NCBI GenBank assembly: GCA_031292735.1
Contig: JARLGP010000096.1
Span: 1 to 42,283, forward strand
Origin: Holophaga sp.
GTDB lineage: Bacteria > Acidobacteriota > Holophagae > Holophagales > Holophagaceae
Direction: 5' to 3'
Length of the DNA stretch: 42,283 nucleotides
This document shows, piece by piece, positions 24,133 to 32,242 of this stretch. The position numbers were made by a program, and so were the translations under genes. Every line of letters begins with the position of its first letter. Position 1 is the first letter of the stretch. The notes beneath the pieces are model-generated. The model was not told the origin of the DNA and searched no databases. It worked only from the letters and a program-made list of their open reading frames with translations.

Positions 24133-26066
24133 GCGCCGTGGCCGATCCCCTCCTCGCCGTGCGCTACCGCGCCCTGGCCCTGGCCGGACTGGCCCGGCCG
24201 GGGTCGCCGGCCCGGGCCCTGCCGGCCCGGGTGCTGGTGGTGGACGTGACCGGCCAGCGCCTGGGGCTGCTGGAGGACGGCCGGCTCAGCGCCGAGTTCC
24301 CGGTTTCCACCGCCAGCGCCGGGATCGGCGGGGCGGACGGCTCCCTGCGCACCCCGCCGGGCTGGCACCGGATCCAGGCCCGCATCGGGGCAGGGGCGGA
24401 AGCGGGCGCGGTGTTCGTGGACCGGCTGGCCACCGGCGAGGTGTGGCGCGGGGAGGCCCGGGAAGACGACCTCATCCTCACCCGGATCCTCACCCTGGAC
24501 GGGCTGGAGCCGGGGGTGAACCGCGGCCCCGGATGCGATTCCCTGGAGCGCACCATCTACCTGCACGGCACCAACCACCCCGACCAGCTGGGCGCCCCGC
24601 TGTCCCACGGCTGCGTGCGGCTGGCCAGCGCCGACGTGACGGACCTGTTCGAGCGGGTGCGGGAAGGGGACCTGGTGCTGGTGGCGGAGCGGACCGATCC
24701 GCTGGGCCTGGGCCGGCTGCATTTCGCCGGGGTGGGCGGCAGCGGCATGAGCGCCCTGGCCCAGTACGTGGTCATGCGCGGCGGGCGCGCCAGCGGCAGT
24801 GACCGCAGCTTCGACCGGGGCCAGGGCGGCGAAGCCCGGGCCCGGCTGGAGCGGCTGGGGGTGGCGATCACCGCCCAGGACGGCGGCGGGGTGGCCGGGG
24901 ACTGCGCGGCGGTGGTCTATTCCACCGCGGTGGAGGAGCAGGTGCCCGATTTCAGCGAGGCCCGCCGGCTGGGGGTGCCGCTGGTGCACCGGTCGGAGCT
25001 GCTGGCCCACTTCGTGGCGGACCGGCGCACCCTGGCCATCACCGGCACCAGCGGCAAGTCCACCACCGTGGCCATGGCCTTCGAGATCCTGCGCGGGGCA
25101 GGGCGGGACCCCTCGGTGATCACCGGCGGCGAGCTGGTGGAACTGCAGCGGAAGGGGCTGTGGGGCAACGCCTGGGCCGGGGCTTCCGACCTGCTGGTGG
25201 TGGAGGCCGACGAAAGCGACGGTTCGGTGGTGCGCTACCGGCCGGCCGTGGGGGTGATCCTCAACCTGCAGCGCGACCACAAGGAGGAATCCGTGGTGGC
25301 CGGGATGTTCGAGGCGTTCCGGGCCCAGGCCCGGGAGGGCTTCGTGGTGGGCGAGGCGGACAACCTGGCCCCGTTCGCCGCCGGCGCCCGCGTATTCGGC
25401 CTGGGGCCCCGGGCCCAGGTGCGGGCCGAGGAGCTGGTGGAGACCGGGGCGGGGTCCAGCTTCCGGGTGGCCGGAACCCGGTTCCGCCTGGCCGTCCCCG
25501 GGCGGCACAACGTGGAGAACGCCCTGGCCGCCATCGCCGCCTGCCAGGCGCTGGGGGTGCCGCTGGAAGCCATGGTGCGGCCGCTGGAGCGGTTCCAGGG
25601 GGTGGCCCGGCGCTTCCAGGTGCTGGGCGCGGCCCGCGGGGTGGAGGTGGTGGACGACTTCGGCCACAATCCGGCCAAGGTCACCGCCTCCATCCGCACC
25701 GCGCACCTGCGGGCGAACCGGGTGCTGGCGGTGTTCCAGCCGCACGGCTTCGGCCCCATGCGCTTCCTGCGCGCGGATTTCGTCGCCGCCTTCGCCGCCG
25801 AGCTGCGGCCCGAGGACCGGCTATGGATGCTGGAGATCTTCTACGCCGGCGGCACCGCCGCCCGGGACCTGTCCTCGGCCGACGTGGTGGCCGAGATCGC
25901 CCAGCGCGGAGTCCAGGCCCGGTTCGCCCCGTCCCGCCCGGAACTGGTGGCGGAACTGGCGGCCGCGGCGCGTCCGGGCGACCTGATCCTGGTGATGGGC
26001 GCGCGCGACCCGTCGCTCACCGCCCTGGGCCGGGATATCCTGGCGGCGCTGAATCAGGTAACATGA
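24129..26066 (+). CDS. Fusion of YkuD L,D-transpeptidase domain and MurC-like Mur ligase
   Basis: A 645-residue protein with two parts. Residues about 33-185 form a YkuD (L,D-transpeptidase) domain. It has HGTNHP (His146) and SHGCVRL with His160 and the nucleophile Cys162, so the active site looks complete. Residues about 196-645 form a Mur ligase: GVGGSGMSALAQ, ITGTSGKSTT (P-loop Lys310), EADESDGS, HNVENALAA, DDFGHNPAKV and FQPHGFGPMRF. The last two resemble MurC. The central motif is NLQRDHKEE, not the NxxxDHLD of standard MurC, so it belongs to a divergent branch near MurC and Mpl. There is no signal peptide, so both halves should be cytoplasmic. YkuD proteins kept in the cytoplasm can act as L,D-carboxypeptidases in peptidoglycan recycling. 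The reaction of each half is inferred. Confidence 0.85.
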   Translation: MSAVADPLLAVRYRALALAGLARPGSPARALPARVLVVDVTGQRLGLLEDGRLSAEFPVSTASAGIGGADGSLRTPPGWHRIQARIGAGAEAGAVFVDRLATGEVWRGEAREDDLILTRILTLDGLEPGVNRGPGCDSLERTIYLHGTNHPDQLGAPLSHGCVRLASADVTDLFERVREGDLVLVAERTDPLGLGRLHFAGVGGSGMSALAQYVVMRGGRASGSDRSFDRGQGGEARARLERLGVAITAQDGGGVAGDCAAVVYSTAVEEQVPDFSEARRLGVPLVHRSELLAHFVADRRTLAITGTSGKSTTVAMAFEILRGAGRDPSVITGGELVELQRKGLWGNAWAGASDLLVVEADESDGSVVRYRPAVGVILNLQRDHKEESVVAGMFEAFRAQAREGFVVGEADNLAPFAAGARVFGLGPRAQVRAEELVETGAGSSFRVAGTRFRLAVPGRHNVENALAAIAACQALGVPLEAMVRPLERFQGVARRFQVLGAARGVEVVDDFGHNPAKVTASIRTAHLRANRVLAVFQPHGFGPMRFLRADFVAAFAAELRPEDRLWMLEIFYAGGTAARDLSSADVVAEIAQRGVQARFAPSRPELVAELAAAARPGDLILVMGARDPSLTALGRDILAALNQVT

Positions 26067-26092
26067 AAAGCTAACATAAGACGGGCGCCATC

Positions 26093-27307
26093 TTGCTGCA
26101 ACGCTGCCATGCCTATTTCGACGCCTATCCCCGTCAGTTCTGGATGATCGCCTGCGGAGTCCTGGTCAGTTCCACCGGCTCCAGCCTGGTCTGGCCGTTC
26201 CAGTTCATCTACATCAGCCGGACCCTGGGCATGAGCCTGTCCACCGTGGCCACCCTGATCACCATCAGCTCCGCCACCGGGCTGCTGGTCTCGTTCCTGG
26301 CCGGGGCCATCGCCGACCGGCTGGGGCGCAAGCCGGTGATGTTCGTGGCCCAGGCGGCCCAGGCCCTGGCCTGGCTGCTGATGAGCCAGGCCGGAAGCTA
26401 CCTGGGCTTCCTGGTGCCCCTGACCATCCTGGCCGCCGCCCAGCCGCTCTATTCGGTGGGGTCGGACGCCATGATGGCCGATATGATCCCGCCCGGTCAG
26501 CGGGCCTCGGGCTATTCCATCCTGCGCACCTTCAACAACGCCGGCATCGCCCTGGGGCCGGCGGTGGGCGGTTTCATCGTGTCCCGGTCGTACGTGGCCG
26601 GCTTCCATGGCGCGGCCCTGGTGATGCTCGCCTACAGCGTGTTCCTGCTGTTCTGGGTGCGGGAGACCCGGCCCCTGGCGAGGGTCGCGGCAGGGCCCAT
26701 GGTGGGGGGCTACCGGGAGGTGTTCCGGGACCGGGGCTACATCGTCTTCTCCCTGATCGTCACCCTGGGGATGATCGCCCCGCTGATGATGTGGACCCTG
26801 CTGGCGGTCTACACCAAGCAGAATTTCCAGTTCCCCGAGCACCTGTACAGCTGGCTGCCGATCACCAACGCGCTCATGTGCGTGTCGGTGCAGGTGCTGG
26901 TCACCCGCTTCACCCGCCGGCACAAGCCGCTGCCCATGCTCACCCTGGGCATGCTGGTCTACGCGCTGGGCGTGGGCAGCGTGGCCCTGATGAGCAGCTT
27001 CTGGGGCTTCTGGGTGAGCATGGTGATCTTCTCCTTCGGCGAACTGATCGTCGCGCCCACCGGCACCGCCTACGTGGCCAACCGGGCGCCGATCGCCTTC
27101 CGCGGCCGCTACATGAGCATCTACTGGATGACCTGGGGCCTGGCCCGGGCCGTGGCGCCGGTGGTGGGGGGCTTCCTCAACGACCGGATCAGCCCCCATG
27201 CGGTGTGGTATGGCGGCCTGGCCATCGGGTTGGCCAGCACCCTGGGGCTGTTCATCCTGGCCGGGAGCAAGGCCCGGGCCGCGGCCGCCGCGCCGTCCCT
27301 GCCCTGA
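26093..27307 (+). CDS. MFS transporter
   Basis: A 404-residue major facilitator with about 12 membrane segments. The loop between segments 2 and 3 reads GAIADRLGRKPVMF, a standard MFS motif A. VPLTILAAAQPLYSVGSDAMMADMI and NAGIALGPAVGGFIV are typical of drug-exporter-like members. TTG at 26093 is the only start that keeps the first segment in frame; an ATG inside the first segment would truncate it. The gene follows the fusion ligase by 26 bases and may be cotranscribed. The substrate is unknown. Confidence 0.8.
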   Translation: MLQRCHAYFDAYPRQFWMIACGVLVSSTGSSLVWPFQFIYISRTLGMSLSTVATLITISSATGLLVSFLAGAIADRLGRKPVMFVAQAAQALAWLLMSQAGSYLGFLVPLTILAAAQPLYSVGSDAMMADMIPPGQRASGYSILRTFNNAGIALGPAVGGFIVSRSYVAGFHGAALVMLAYSVFLLFWVRETRPLARVAAGPMVGGYREVFRDRGYIVFSLIVTLGMIAPLMMWTLLAVYTKQNFQFPEHLYSWLPITNALMCVSVQVLVTRFTRRHKPLPMLTLGMLVYALGVGSVALMSSFWGFWVSMVIFSFGELIVAPTGTAYVANRAPIAFRGRYMSIYWMTWGLARAVAPVVGGFLNDRISPHAVWYGGLAIGLASTLGLFILAGSKARAAAAAPSLP

Positions 27308-27325
27308 GGGGGGCCGGCCGGACCG

Positions 27326-27529
27326 CTACCAGTGCCGTCCGTTGCCCACCCGCACGTGCTGGAATTCGGACATGAAGCCGAAGGCGGAGAGCACCCAGAA
27401 GATCACGCAAATGATGACCACCACGTTGATGATCCGCTTGATGGTGGACTGCATGGGGATGTAGGTGTTGATCAGCCAGAGCAGCACCCCGACCACCACC
27501 AGGACCATGACGAGATGACTGAGCAACAT
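27326..27529 (-). CDS. Thivi_2564-type small membrane protein
   Basis: A 67-residue protein with two hydrophobic helices joined by a short loop. LLWLINTYIPMQSTIKRIINVVV is the recognisable family stretch. The 18-residue C-terminal tail carries His, Arg and Asn. AAGGAG six bases before the ATG supports it as a real gene. The role of the family is unknown; members are often near envelope or stress genes. It follows a second tiny membrane protein gene on the same strand by 22 bases. Confidence 0.8.
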   Translation of the reverse strand: MLLSHLVMVLVVVGVLLWLINTYIPMQSTIKRIINVVVIICVIFWVLSAFGFMSEFQHVRVGNGRHW

Positions 27530-27551
27530 GAATTCTCCTTGGATGGCAGGT

Positions 27552-27683
27552 TCAGGGGGTGCGCGCCGCGCTGCCGACCCCGGCGTGTTCGGCGCCCGAG
27601 TAGATGCAGCTTAGGGTGAGGCCCAGGCAGACGAGACCGAACAGGGACCAGGAGGCGATAAGAAAGGAAAGTTGGGCCTTCAT
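27552..27683 (-). CDS. Tiny membrane protein, 43 residues
   Basis: A single hydrophobic segment (about residues 5-28, with LSFLIASWSLFGLVCLGLTLS) is followed by a short Ala/Gly-rich tail. AGGAG stands six bases before the ATG, as strong as its neighbour's. The reading frame is short, and no family is recognised. The tight placement ahead of the Thivi_2564-type gene suggests a two-gene operon of small membrane proteins. Confidence 0.55.
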   Translation of the reverse strand: MKAQLSFLIASWSLFGLVCLGLTLSCIYSGAEHAGVGSAARTP

Positions 27684-27752
27684 GGGGACTCCTGGATGGG
27701 TTCGGGCCGGAACGGAAAGGCTCTCGGGATGGATTGAGCACGATCCATGCCG

Positions 27753-27783
27753 TTATCTAAGTAGTTCATTCAAGATTAGATAA
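27753..27783. promoter_or_regulatory. Inverted repeat upstream of the small membrane protein operon
   Basis: TTATCTAA (27753-27760) and TTAGATAA (27776-27783) are a perfect 8-base inverted repeat around a 15-base AT-rich spacer. The stretch is much richer in A and T than its surroundings and lies 70 bases upstream of the 43-residue gene. It looks like an operator or promoter region, but no factor can be named. Confidence 0.45.
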
Positions 27784-27816
27784 GTTGAGTCAAGCGGGGT
27801 TGTGCGCTGCTTTACC

Positions 27817-27830
27817 TTGATCAATTTGAA
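27817..27830. promoter_or_regulatory. Possible CRP/FNR-like or shared operator
   Basis: TTGATCAATTTGAA matches the left half of an FNR-type box, but the right half is imperfect. Its last 11 bases, ATCAATTTGAA, recur at 32059-32069, upstream of another group of small and envelope genes. It lies about 136 bases upstream of the leftward operon and 95 bases upstream of the PH-domain gene. Confidence 0.3.
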
Positions 27831-27925
27831 ACAACCACCCTGTCAATTCGATTCCCCGAGAACACCGGCGCCGGCCATCCCGGAATAAACGAATGCCGGC
27901 CGGCGGAAGGGACTAGACTTGCCGC

Positions 27926-28246
27926 ATGATCACCGAAACCTTCCCCGCCAGCCGCTGGACCCAGGGGAACCGCTTGTTCCCCACCGAGATCGAAGTGACC
28001 GACAACGCCGTCACCCAGCGGAAGCGCTCACTGTTCTCCCGCAACGAGGTGTCCATTCCCATGATGCGGGTGGCCAGCGTACGCATCCATTCCGGCCTGA
28101 TCTGGGCCGACCTGCTCATCGAGTCCACCGGAGGCGGCGATCCCCTCACCAGCCATGGGCATCCCAAGGCGGACGCGCTCCGGATCAAGGAACTGATCGC
28201 CCAGGCCCAGAATGGCCAGGCCCGCGCCCCGGTGCCGGAGGGGTGA
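27926..28246 (+). CDS. PH-domain-like protein
   Basis: A 106-residue soluble protein. TEIEVTDNAVTQRKRSLFSRNEVSIPMMRVASVRI followed by WADLLIEST is the beta-strand pattern of bacterial PH domains. The end forms one helix (ADALRIKELIAQAQ). No membrane segment or signal is seen. Such domains bind lipid, peptide or other proteins; its partner here is unknown. The gene starts the rightward side of an AT-rich divergent region shared with the small membrane protein operon. Confidence 0.6.
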   Translation: MITETFPASRWTQGNRLFPTEIEVTDNAVTQRKRSLFSRNEVSIPMMRVASVRIHSGLIWADLLIESTGGGDPLTSHGHPKADALRIKELIAQAQNGQARAPVPEG

Positions 28247-28311
28247 GCCCTTATGGGGCATCCGGCAAATCGGGAGTTTGAAGGTGGGGCATCGAGAGTG
28301 AGGAAAGCCTC

Positions 28312-28330
28312 GGAAAGGAACTTCCTTTCC
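28312..28330. promoter_or_regulatory. Perfect inverted repeat before the dehydrogenase gene
   Basis: GGAAAGGAA-C-TTCCTTTCC is a 9-base inverted repeat around one base. It may be an operator for the gene starting 45 bases downstream. As RNA it would form a 7-bp hairpin followed by only a weak T-run, so it could also end the PH-domain transcript. Confidence 0.4.
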
Positions 28331-28374
28331 TGATCCGCCTTTTCCAACAGCAGGTCGTCATGGGGAGGTTTGGC

Positions 28375-29193
28375 GTGGCAGCAAACAACAGGACAGTGCT
28401 CATTACAGGTTCAACCGATGGCGTTGGGCGGCGGGTGGCCGTGCGAATGGCAGCCAAAGGCGCAACGGTTCTGATTCATGGTCGTGATCCATCTCGGGCT
28501 GAACGTCTTCTTGCCGAAATCAAGGAGGCAGGGGGGACCGGGACGGTTCACCTGGCCGACTTTTCTTCGCTGGCTGCAGTTCGCGCCTTGGCGGAAGCGG
28601 TGGGGCGCCAGAATGACCGGATCGACATCTTGATCAATAATGCCGGCATCGGCGTTGGGAAGCCTGGTTCCGGGCGGCAGATCAGCCATGATGGCCATGA
28701 ATTGCGCTTCGCCGTCAACTATCTGTCCGGCTTTCTGTTGACCCACCTTCTGCTGCCACTTTTGAAGGCCAGCAGTCATGCACGAATCGTCAATGTCGCT
28801 TCCGTTGGACAGCGACCACTCAACTTTGCCGACGTCATGCTGGCCCACGAGTACAGCGGCGCGCGGGCCTATTGTCAAAGCAAATTGGCGCAGATCATGT
28901 TCACTTTTGACCTTGCGCAGGAATTCCAAGGTTCATCTGTGACAGCCAACTGCCTGCACCCAGCCACCTACATGGATACAACGATGGTGCGGACAGACGG
29001 CATTTCACCGATTAGCTCGGTGGAAGAAGGAGCCGACGCGATCCTGCACCTGGCCAGTTCGGTTGAGATGGAAGGAAGAACCGGCCTTTACTTCGATGGC
29101 CTTCACTCATCCAGGGCAAACGCCCAGGCCTATGACATCACTGCCCGCGAACGTCTACGAACACTCAGCCGGGAGTTGACTGGTTTGTCCTAA
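28375..29193 (+). CDS. Short-chain dehydrogenase/reductase
   Basis: A 272-residue SDR. TGSTDGVG is the cofactor loop, NNAG the structural motif, VASVG holds the active Ser, and YCQSK gives the catalytic Tyr and Lys. An Arg-rich segment after the first strand (HGRDPSRAE) points to NADP(H). Similar to retinol-dehydrogenase-like SDRs; the substrate is unknown. GTG at 28375 is chosen since GGGGAGG ends six bases before it; an ATG at 28360 lies on the far side of that site. Codon use is mixed (many AAT, TTG, CAA, GTT) and GC is clearly lower than in neighbours, which suggests recent acquisition. Confidence 0.85.
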   Translation: MAANNRTVLITGSTDGVGRRVAVRMAAKGATVLIHGRDPSRAERLLAEIKEAGGTGTVHLADFSSLAAVRALAEAVGRQNDRIDILINNAGIGVGKPGSGRQISHDGHELRFAVNYLSGFLLTHLLLPLLKASSHARIVNVASVGQRPLNFADVMLAHEYSGARAYCQSKLAQIMFTFDLAQEFQGSSVTANCLHPATYMDTTMVRTDGISPISSVEEGADAILHLASSVEMEGRTGLYFDGLHSSRANAQAYDITARERLRTLSRELTGLS

Positions 29194-29233
29194 GCCGTTG
29201 TGATGGAATAACCCTTCCCGTTTCGGAGTCCAC

Positions 29234-30457
29234 ATGAACCGCAAGTCCTGGTTGATTCTTCTCGTCGCATACGGCTGCGGGGTCCTGGCCACCTTCGCCC
29301 AGTTCTCGGTGCCGCCCATCCTGCCCTCCCTGCGGGTCCAGTTCGGGATGTCCTACACCCAGTCCGGCATGCTGATGTCGCTCTTCGCCATCGCCACCCT
29401 GTTCTTCGCCACGCCATGCGGATTCATCATCCATCGCTACGGAGTGCGCCGGGTGGGCCTGCTGGGCTTCATCCTGATGATGCTGGGCCTGGGGGTGTGC
29501 TTCCTGGCGGGATCCTTCGGGGTGTTCCTGGCGGGCCGGGCCATCCAGGGGGTCGGCTTCGGCCTGGTGGCCGTCTCCGCCCCCACCGCCATCGGCCAGT
29601 TCCTGCCCCGGGAGATGATGCCGATGGCCATGGGTCTGTGGTCCACCTGGATCCCGGTGGGGAACCTGATCATCTTCTTCACCGCGCCCCGGGTGCTGCA
29701 GGCCACCTCCGTGGCCGTCTACTGGGCGATCCTCATCGCCTCGATGGTGCCCGGCCTGGTGGCCTTCGCCTGGGCGATCCCGAACCCCCCCAAGGCCACC
29801 CAGGCCGGACCGGTTCTGCCCAGCCGGCAGGTGCTCAAGGACGAACTGGCCAACGGCGATGTCTGGGCGGCATCCATCACCTTCGCTGCCTTCACGTTCG
29901 GCATGTTCTCGCTCACCACCTGGAGTTCCACCTACCTCCACGAGGTGATGGGGCTTTCGCTGGTGCTGGCGGCCTCGGGCACCATCATCTACGGCATCAC
30001 GTCCATCTTCAGTGATCTCTACGGCGGCGTGCTGCTCAAGCGGTTCGGGCACAGCCGCTGGATGTTCATCCTGCCTCCGGCCTTCCTGATCCTCCTGTGG
30101 CCGCTGTACACCATCCCCAGCGTGACCGTCTTCTGCATCGTCATCGGGGTCTACTCGCTCATCGGGGGCGTCATCCCGCCCATCATCTTCGCCTCGGCGC
30201 CGATGCTGGCCCGGCGGCCCGAAGGGGTGGGCATGGCCACGGCCATCATCATCATCGGCGAGAACATGGGGCTGCTGGTGGGACCGCAGGTGTTCGGCAT
30301 CCTCCGGGACTGGACCGGCTCCTACCGGGCCAGCTTCTGGCTGATGATGCTCGGGCCGCTGGTGCAGGTCTTCAGCCTGCACCGCATCTGGGCCACCGGC
30401 GTGTTCGCGGGCGCCCGCCGGCCGGCACCGGCCCTGCTGGAGGCCGGGGAGGCGTGA
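29234..30457 (+). CDS. MFS transporter (NarK/CynX-like)
   Basis: A 407-residue major facilitator with 12 predicted membrane segments. GFIIHRYGVRRVGLLG is the motif A loop, and LAGRAIQGVGFGLVAVSAPTAIG is the typical fourth/fifth segment. GGAG stands six bases before the ATG. Base composition returns to the usual high GC after the dehydrogenase. Cyanate, nitrite or organic anion carriers are the closest feel, without firm support; the substrate is unknown. Confidence 0.75.
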   Translation: MNRKSWLILLVAYGCGVLATFAQFSVPPILPSLRVQFGMSYTQSGMLMSLFAIATLFFATPCGFIIHRYGVRRVGLLGFILMMLGLGVCFLAGSFGVFLAGRAIQGVGFGLVAVSAPTAIGQFLPREMMPMAMGLWSTWIPVGNLIIFFTAPRVLQATSVAVYWAILIASMVPGLVAFAWAIPNPPKATQAGPVLPSRQVLKDELANGDVWAASITFAAFTFGMFSLTTWSSTYLHEVMGLSLVLAASGTIIYGITSIFSDLYGGVLLKRFGHSRWMFILPPAFLILLWPLYTIPSVTVFCIVIGVYSLIGGVIPPIIFASAPMLARRPEGVGMATAIIIIGENMGLLVGPQVFGILRDWTGSYRASFWLMMLGPLVQVFSLHRIWATGVFAGARRPAPALLEAGEA

Positions 30458-30616
30458 CCGTCCTCGCGGCGCGATGACAGGCGCCCTTGGCTGGGTATTG
30501 CTGTCGCTATCTTGTCCCTATCAATCTTCCTGCGTGACCATCAGCCCGCCATGGGATGGCAAGCCGGCAGCATCCCCTTTGTCCAGGCCGGAAGGGGCAG
30601 GCAGGATGGACCGACA

Positions 30617-31918
30617 CTAGGATCTGGGACCTTGTTCAGGCGGCTTGTGTGCCGCCGGGGCCGGATGGGCTGGAGGCGGTGCACTGGCGTGCTGGGGCTG
30701 CTGGGGCTGCGGGGGCTTGGCTTGCGGCGGTTGGGGTGCTCTGGCCTGCGGTTGCTGCGGAGCCCTGGCCTGCGGCTGTTGCGGGGCCCTGGCCTGCGGC
30801 TGCTGCGGAGCCCTGGCCTGCGGTTGCTGTGGGGCCCTGGACTGCGGCTGTTGCGGGGCCCTGGACTGCGGCTGTTGCGGGGCCCTGGACTGCGGCTGTT
30901 GCGGGGCCCCGGCCTGCGGCTGCTGCGGGGTCCTGGCCTGTGGTTGTTGCGGGGCCTTGGCCTGCGGTTGTTGCGGTGTCCTGGACTGCGGCTGTTGCGG
31001 GGTCCTGGCCTGCGGCTGCTGCGGGGCCCTGGCTTGCGGTTGTTGCGGGGCCCCGGCCTGCGGCTGCTGCGGGGTCCTGGCCTGCGGTTGTTGCGGGGCC
31101 TTGGCCTGCGGTTGCTGCGGAGGTCGTCCTGTGGGCGCGGCTTTTGCCCCTGGCGCCATGGTATGCGGAGAGGCCTTCAGCGCGGCTTCCGGCACCTGTC
31201 CGCCGGCGGCCTTGGCTGGCATCCCATGACCGGCGGAGAAGTCGCCAGGCCGCCCGGTGGCGGCCACGGCGGGTTTGCCGCGGTTGACGGAGGCGAGCAT
31301 CTGCTGGTTCTGGCTGGCGCTGTGGAAGTGCTGGGCCTGTTCCGGAGTGGGCGGCACGTGGTGTTCGTGCTCCGCCCCTCGATCCTGCCGGGTGGGCGCG
31401 GCGCGCACGCCGCCCTGGCCGCCATTGTAGGAGACGTGGGAGGTGTGGTTGACGACCACCGTCTGGTTGTAGACGTTGGTGACGTGGGTGCTGCCCAGGT
31501 TGGTGACCGCGCGGTTGTAGTAGTAGTTCTGGCCCTGCCAGTGGCCGCCTTCATAGCCGGAACCGCCATAGCCATAGCCGTAGTTGATGCCGCCGTAGAA
31601 CCCCACCCGGGGGCCCCAGTAGCCGGTGTGGAACACCATGCCCCCGCCGCTCCAGCCCCAGTAGCCGGGGGTCCATAGCATGCCCACCGCTGGGATCAGG
31701 ACCCAGGTGCCCGGCACCCAGAAGTAGCCCTGGTCGCCCCAGGCCCAGTAGCCGGGTGCCCAGGTGTAGCCGTCCCCGGGGAAGGCGGGCTGGTCGTAGA
31801 CCGGGATCGGCGGGGGTCCCACCGTGATGGAGAGGCTCATGTCCGCGTGCAGCAGGGAAGGTGCGGCCAGGGCCAGAACCATCCACGCGACCTGGGGCTT
31901 GAAGAAACGGTTGGGCAT
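30617..31918 (-). CDS. Secreted YXWGXW-repeat protein with Pro/Gln tandem-repeat tail
   Basis: A 433-residue exported protein. The signal peptide is about residues 1-25 (VAWMVLALAAPSLLHA). The next 130 residues are very rich in Tyr, Trp and Gly. They carry GYTWAPGYWAWGDQGYFWVPGTWV and WTPGYWGW, the YXWGXW-repeat type seen in periplasmic or outer surface proteins. A Thr/Asn/His-rich middle follows. The last 150 residues are about 17 copies of an 8-residue unit, APQQPQAR with variants. The start at 31918 follows GGAGGT by seven bases; an in-frame ATG at 31993 lacks a signal-like start. The function of the family is unknown; a cell wall or surface role is likely. Confidence 0.75.
   Translation of the reverse strand: MPNRFFKPQVAWMVLALAAPSLLHADMSLSITVGPPPIPVYDQPAFPGDGYTWAPGYWAWGDQGYFWVPGTWVLIPAVGMLWTPGYWGWSGGGMVFHTGYWGPRVGFYGGINYGYGYGGSGYEGGHWQGQNYYYNRAVTNLGSTHVTNVYNQTVVVNHTSHVSYNGGQGGVRAAPTRQDRGAEHEHHVPPTPEQAQHFHSASQNQQMLASVNRGKPAVAATGRPGDFSAGHGMPAKAAGGQVPEAALKASPHTMAPGAKAAPTGRPPQQPQAKAPQQPQARTPQQPQAGAPQQPQARAPQQPQARTPQQPQSRTPQQPQAKAPQQPQARTPQQPQAGAPQQPQSRAPQQPQSRAPQQPQSRAPQQPQARAPQQPQARAPQQPQARAPQQPQARAPQPPQAKPPQPQQPQHASAPPPAHPAPAAHKPPEQGPRS
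30717..31122 (-). repeat. Tandem repeat, 24-base unit, about 17 copies
   Basis: The unit encodes Pro-Gln-Gln-Pro-Gln-Ala-Arg/Lys/Gly-Ala/Thr-Pro in the YXWGXW protein. Units differ mainly at codons 6-8 (Ala/Ser, Arg/Lys/Gly, Ala/Thr). Wobble positions also vary (TGC/TGT, CGG/TGG on the + strand), so the array is not freshly amplified. Copy number may vary among strains. Edges are given to within a few bases. Confidence 0.85.
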
Positions 31919-32242
31919 GGGCCTGACCTCCGGGGATGGCTCGAGCCTCAGGGCCTGAGGCGGGCGGAGGGTATCCTGCATGTTCCGTTCCACTGGCTCA
32001 TGTCGGCTACTTGTAGAGGCTTATCGGGCATCCGCCGGGGCGGGGCCAGCTTCATCGCATCAATTTGAAGCGCCAACTCGTTCGATTTGATGGGGGAAAG
32101 GCGGCCCTGGGATCTCCGGCCGGAACGAATGCCGTGGAAGGGGTGGCCCCTGGGGTGTGGCGCGAATGTTGCCTGTCCTTCCGGGTGCCGCGGGCCTCCC
32201 TGCGACCGCCGGACCGGAACAGCCATTTTCCTGGGGATAGCC
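31919..32242. promoter_or_regulatory. Divergent intergenic region (324 bases)
   Basis: This separates the leftward YXWGXW gene from the rightward coiled-coil gene. It contains the 11-mer ATCAATTTGAA at 32059-32069, shared with 27820-27830, and the small palindrome CTAC-TT-GTAG at about 32010. I could not find a convincing -35/-10 pair on either strand. No reading frame with a ribosome site was found, and no RNA gene is apparent. Confidence 0.4.

Noticed and set aside
30717..31122. CRISPR array
   Set aside because: The 24-base units are contiguous without spacers and encode an in-frame Pro/Gln repeat.
30512..31678. Plus-strand Leu/Gly/Arg-repeat protein
   Set aside because: It is a shadow of the tandem repeat in the YXWGXW gene; the minus-strand frame has a signal peptide, ribosome site and family motifs.
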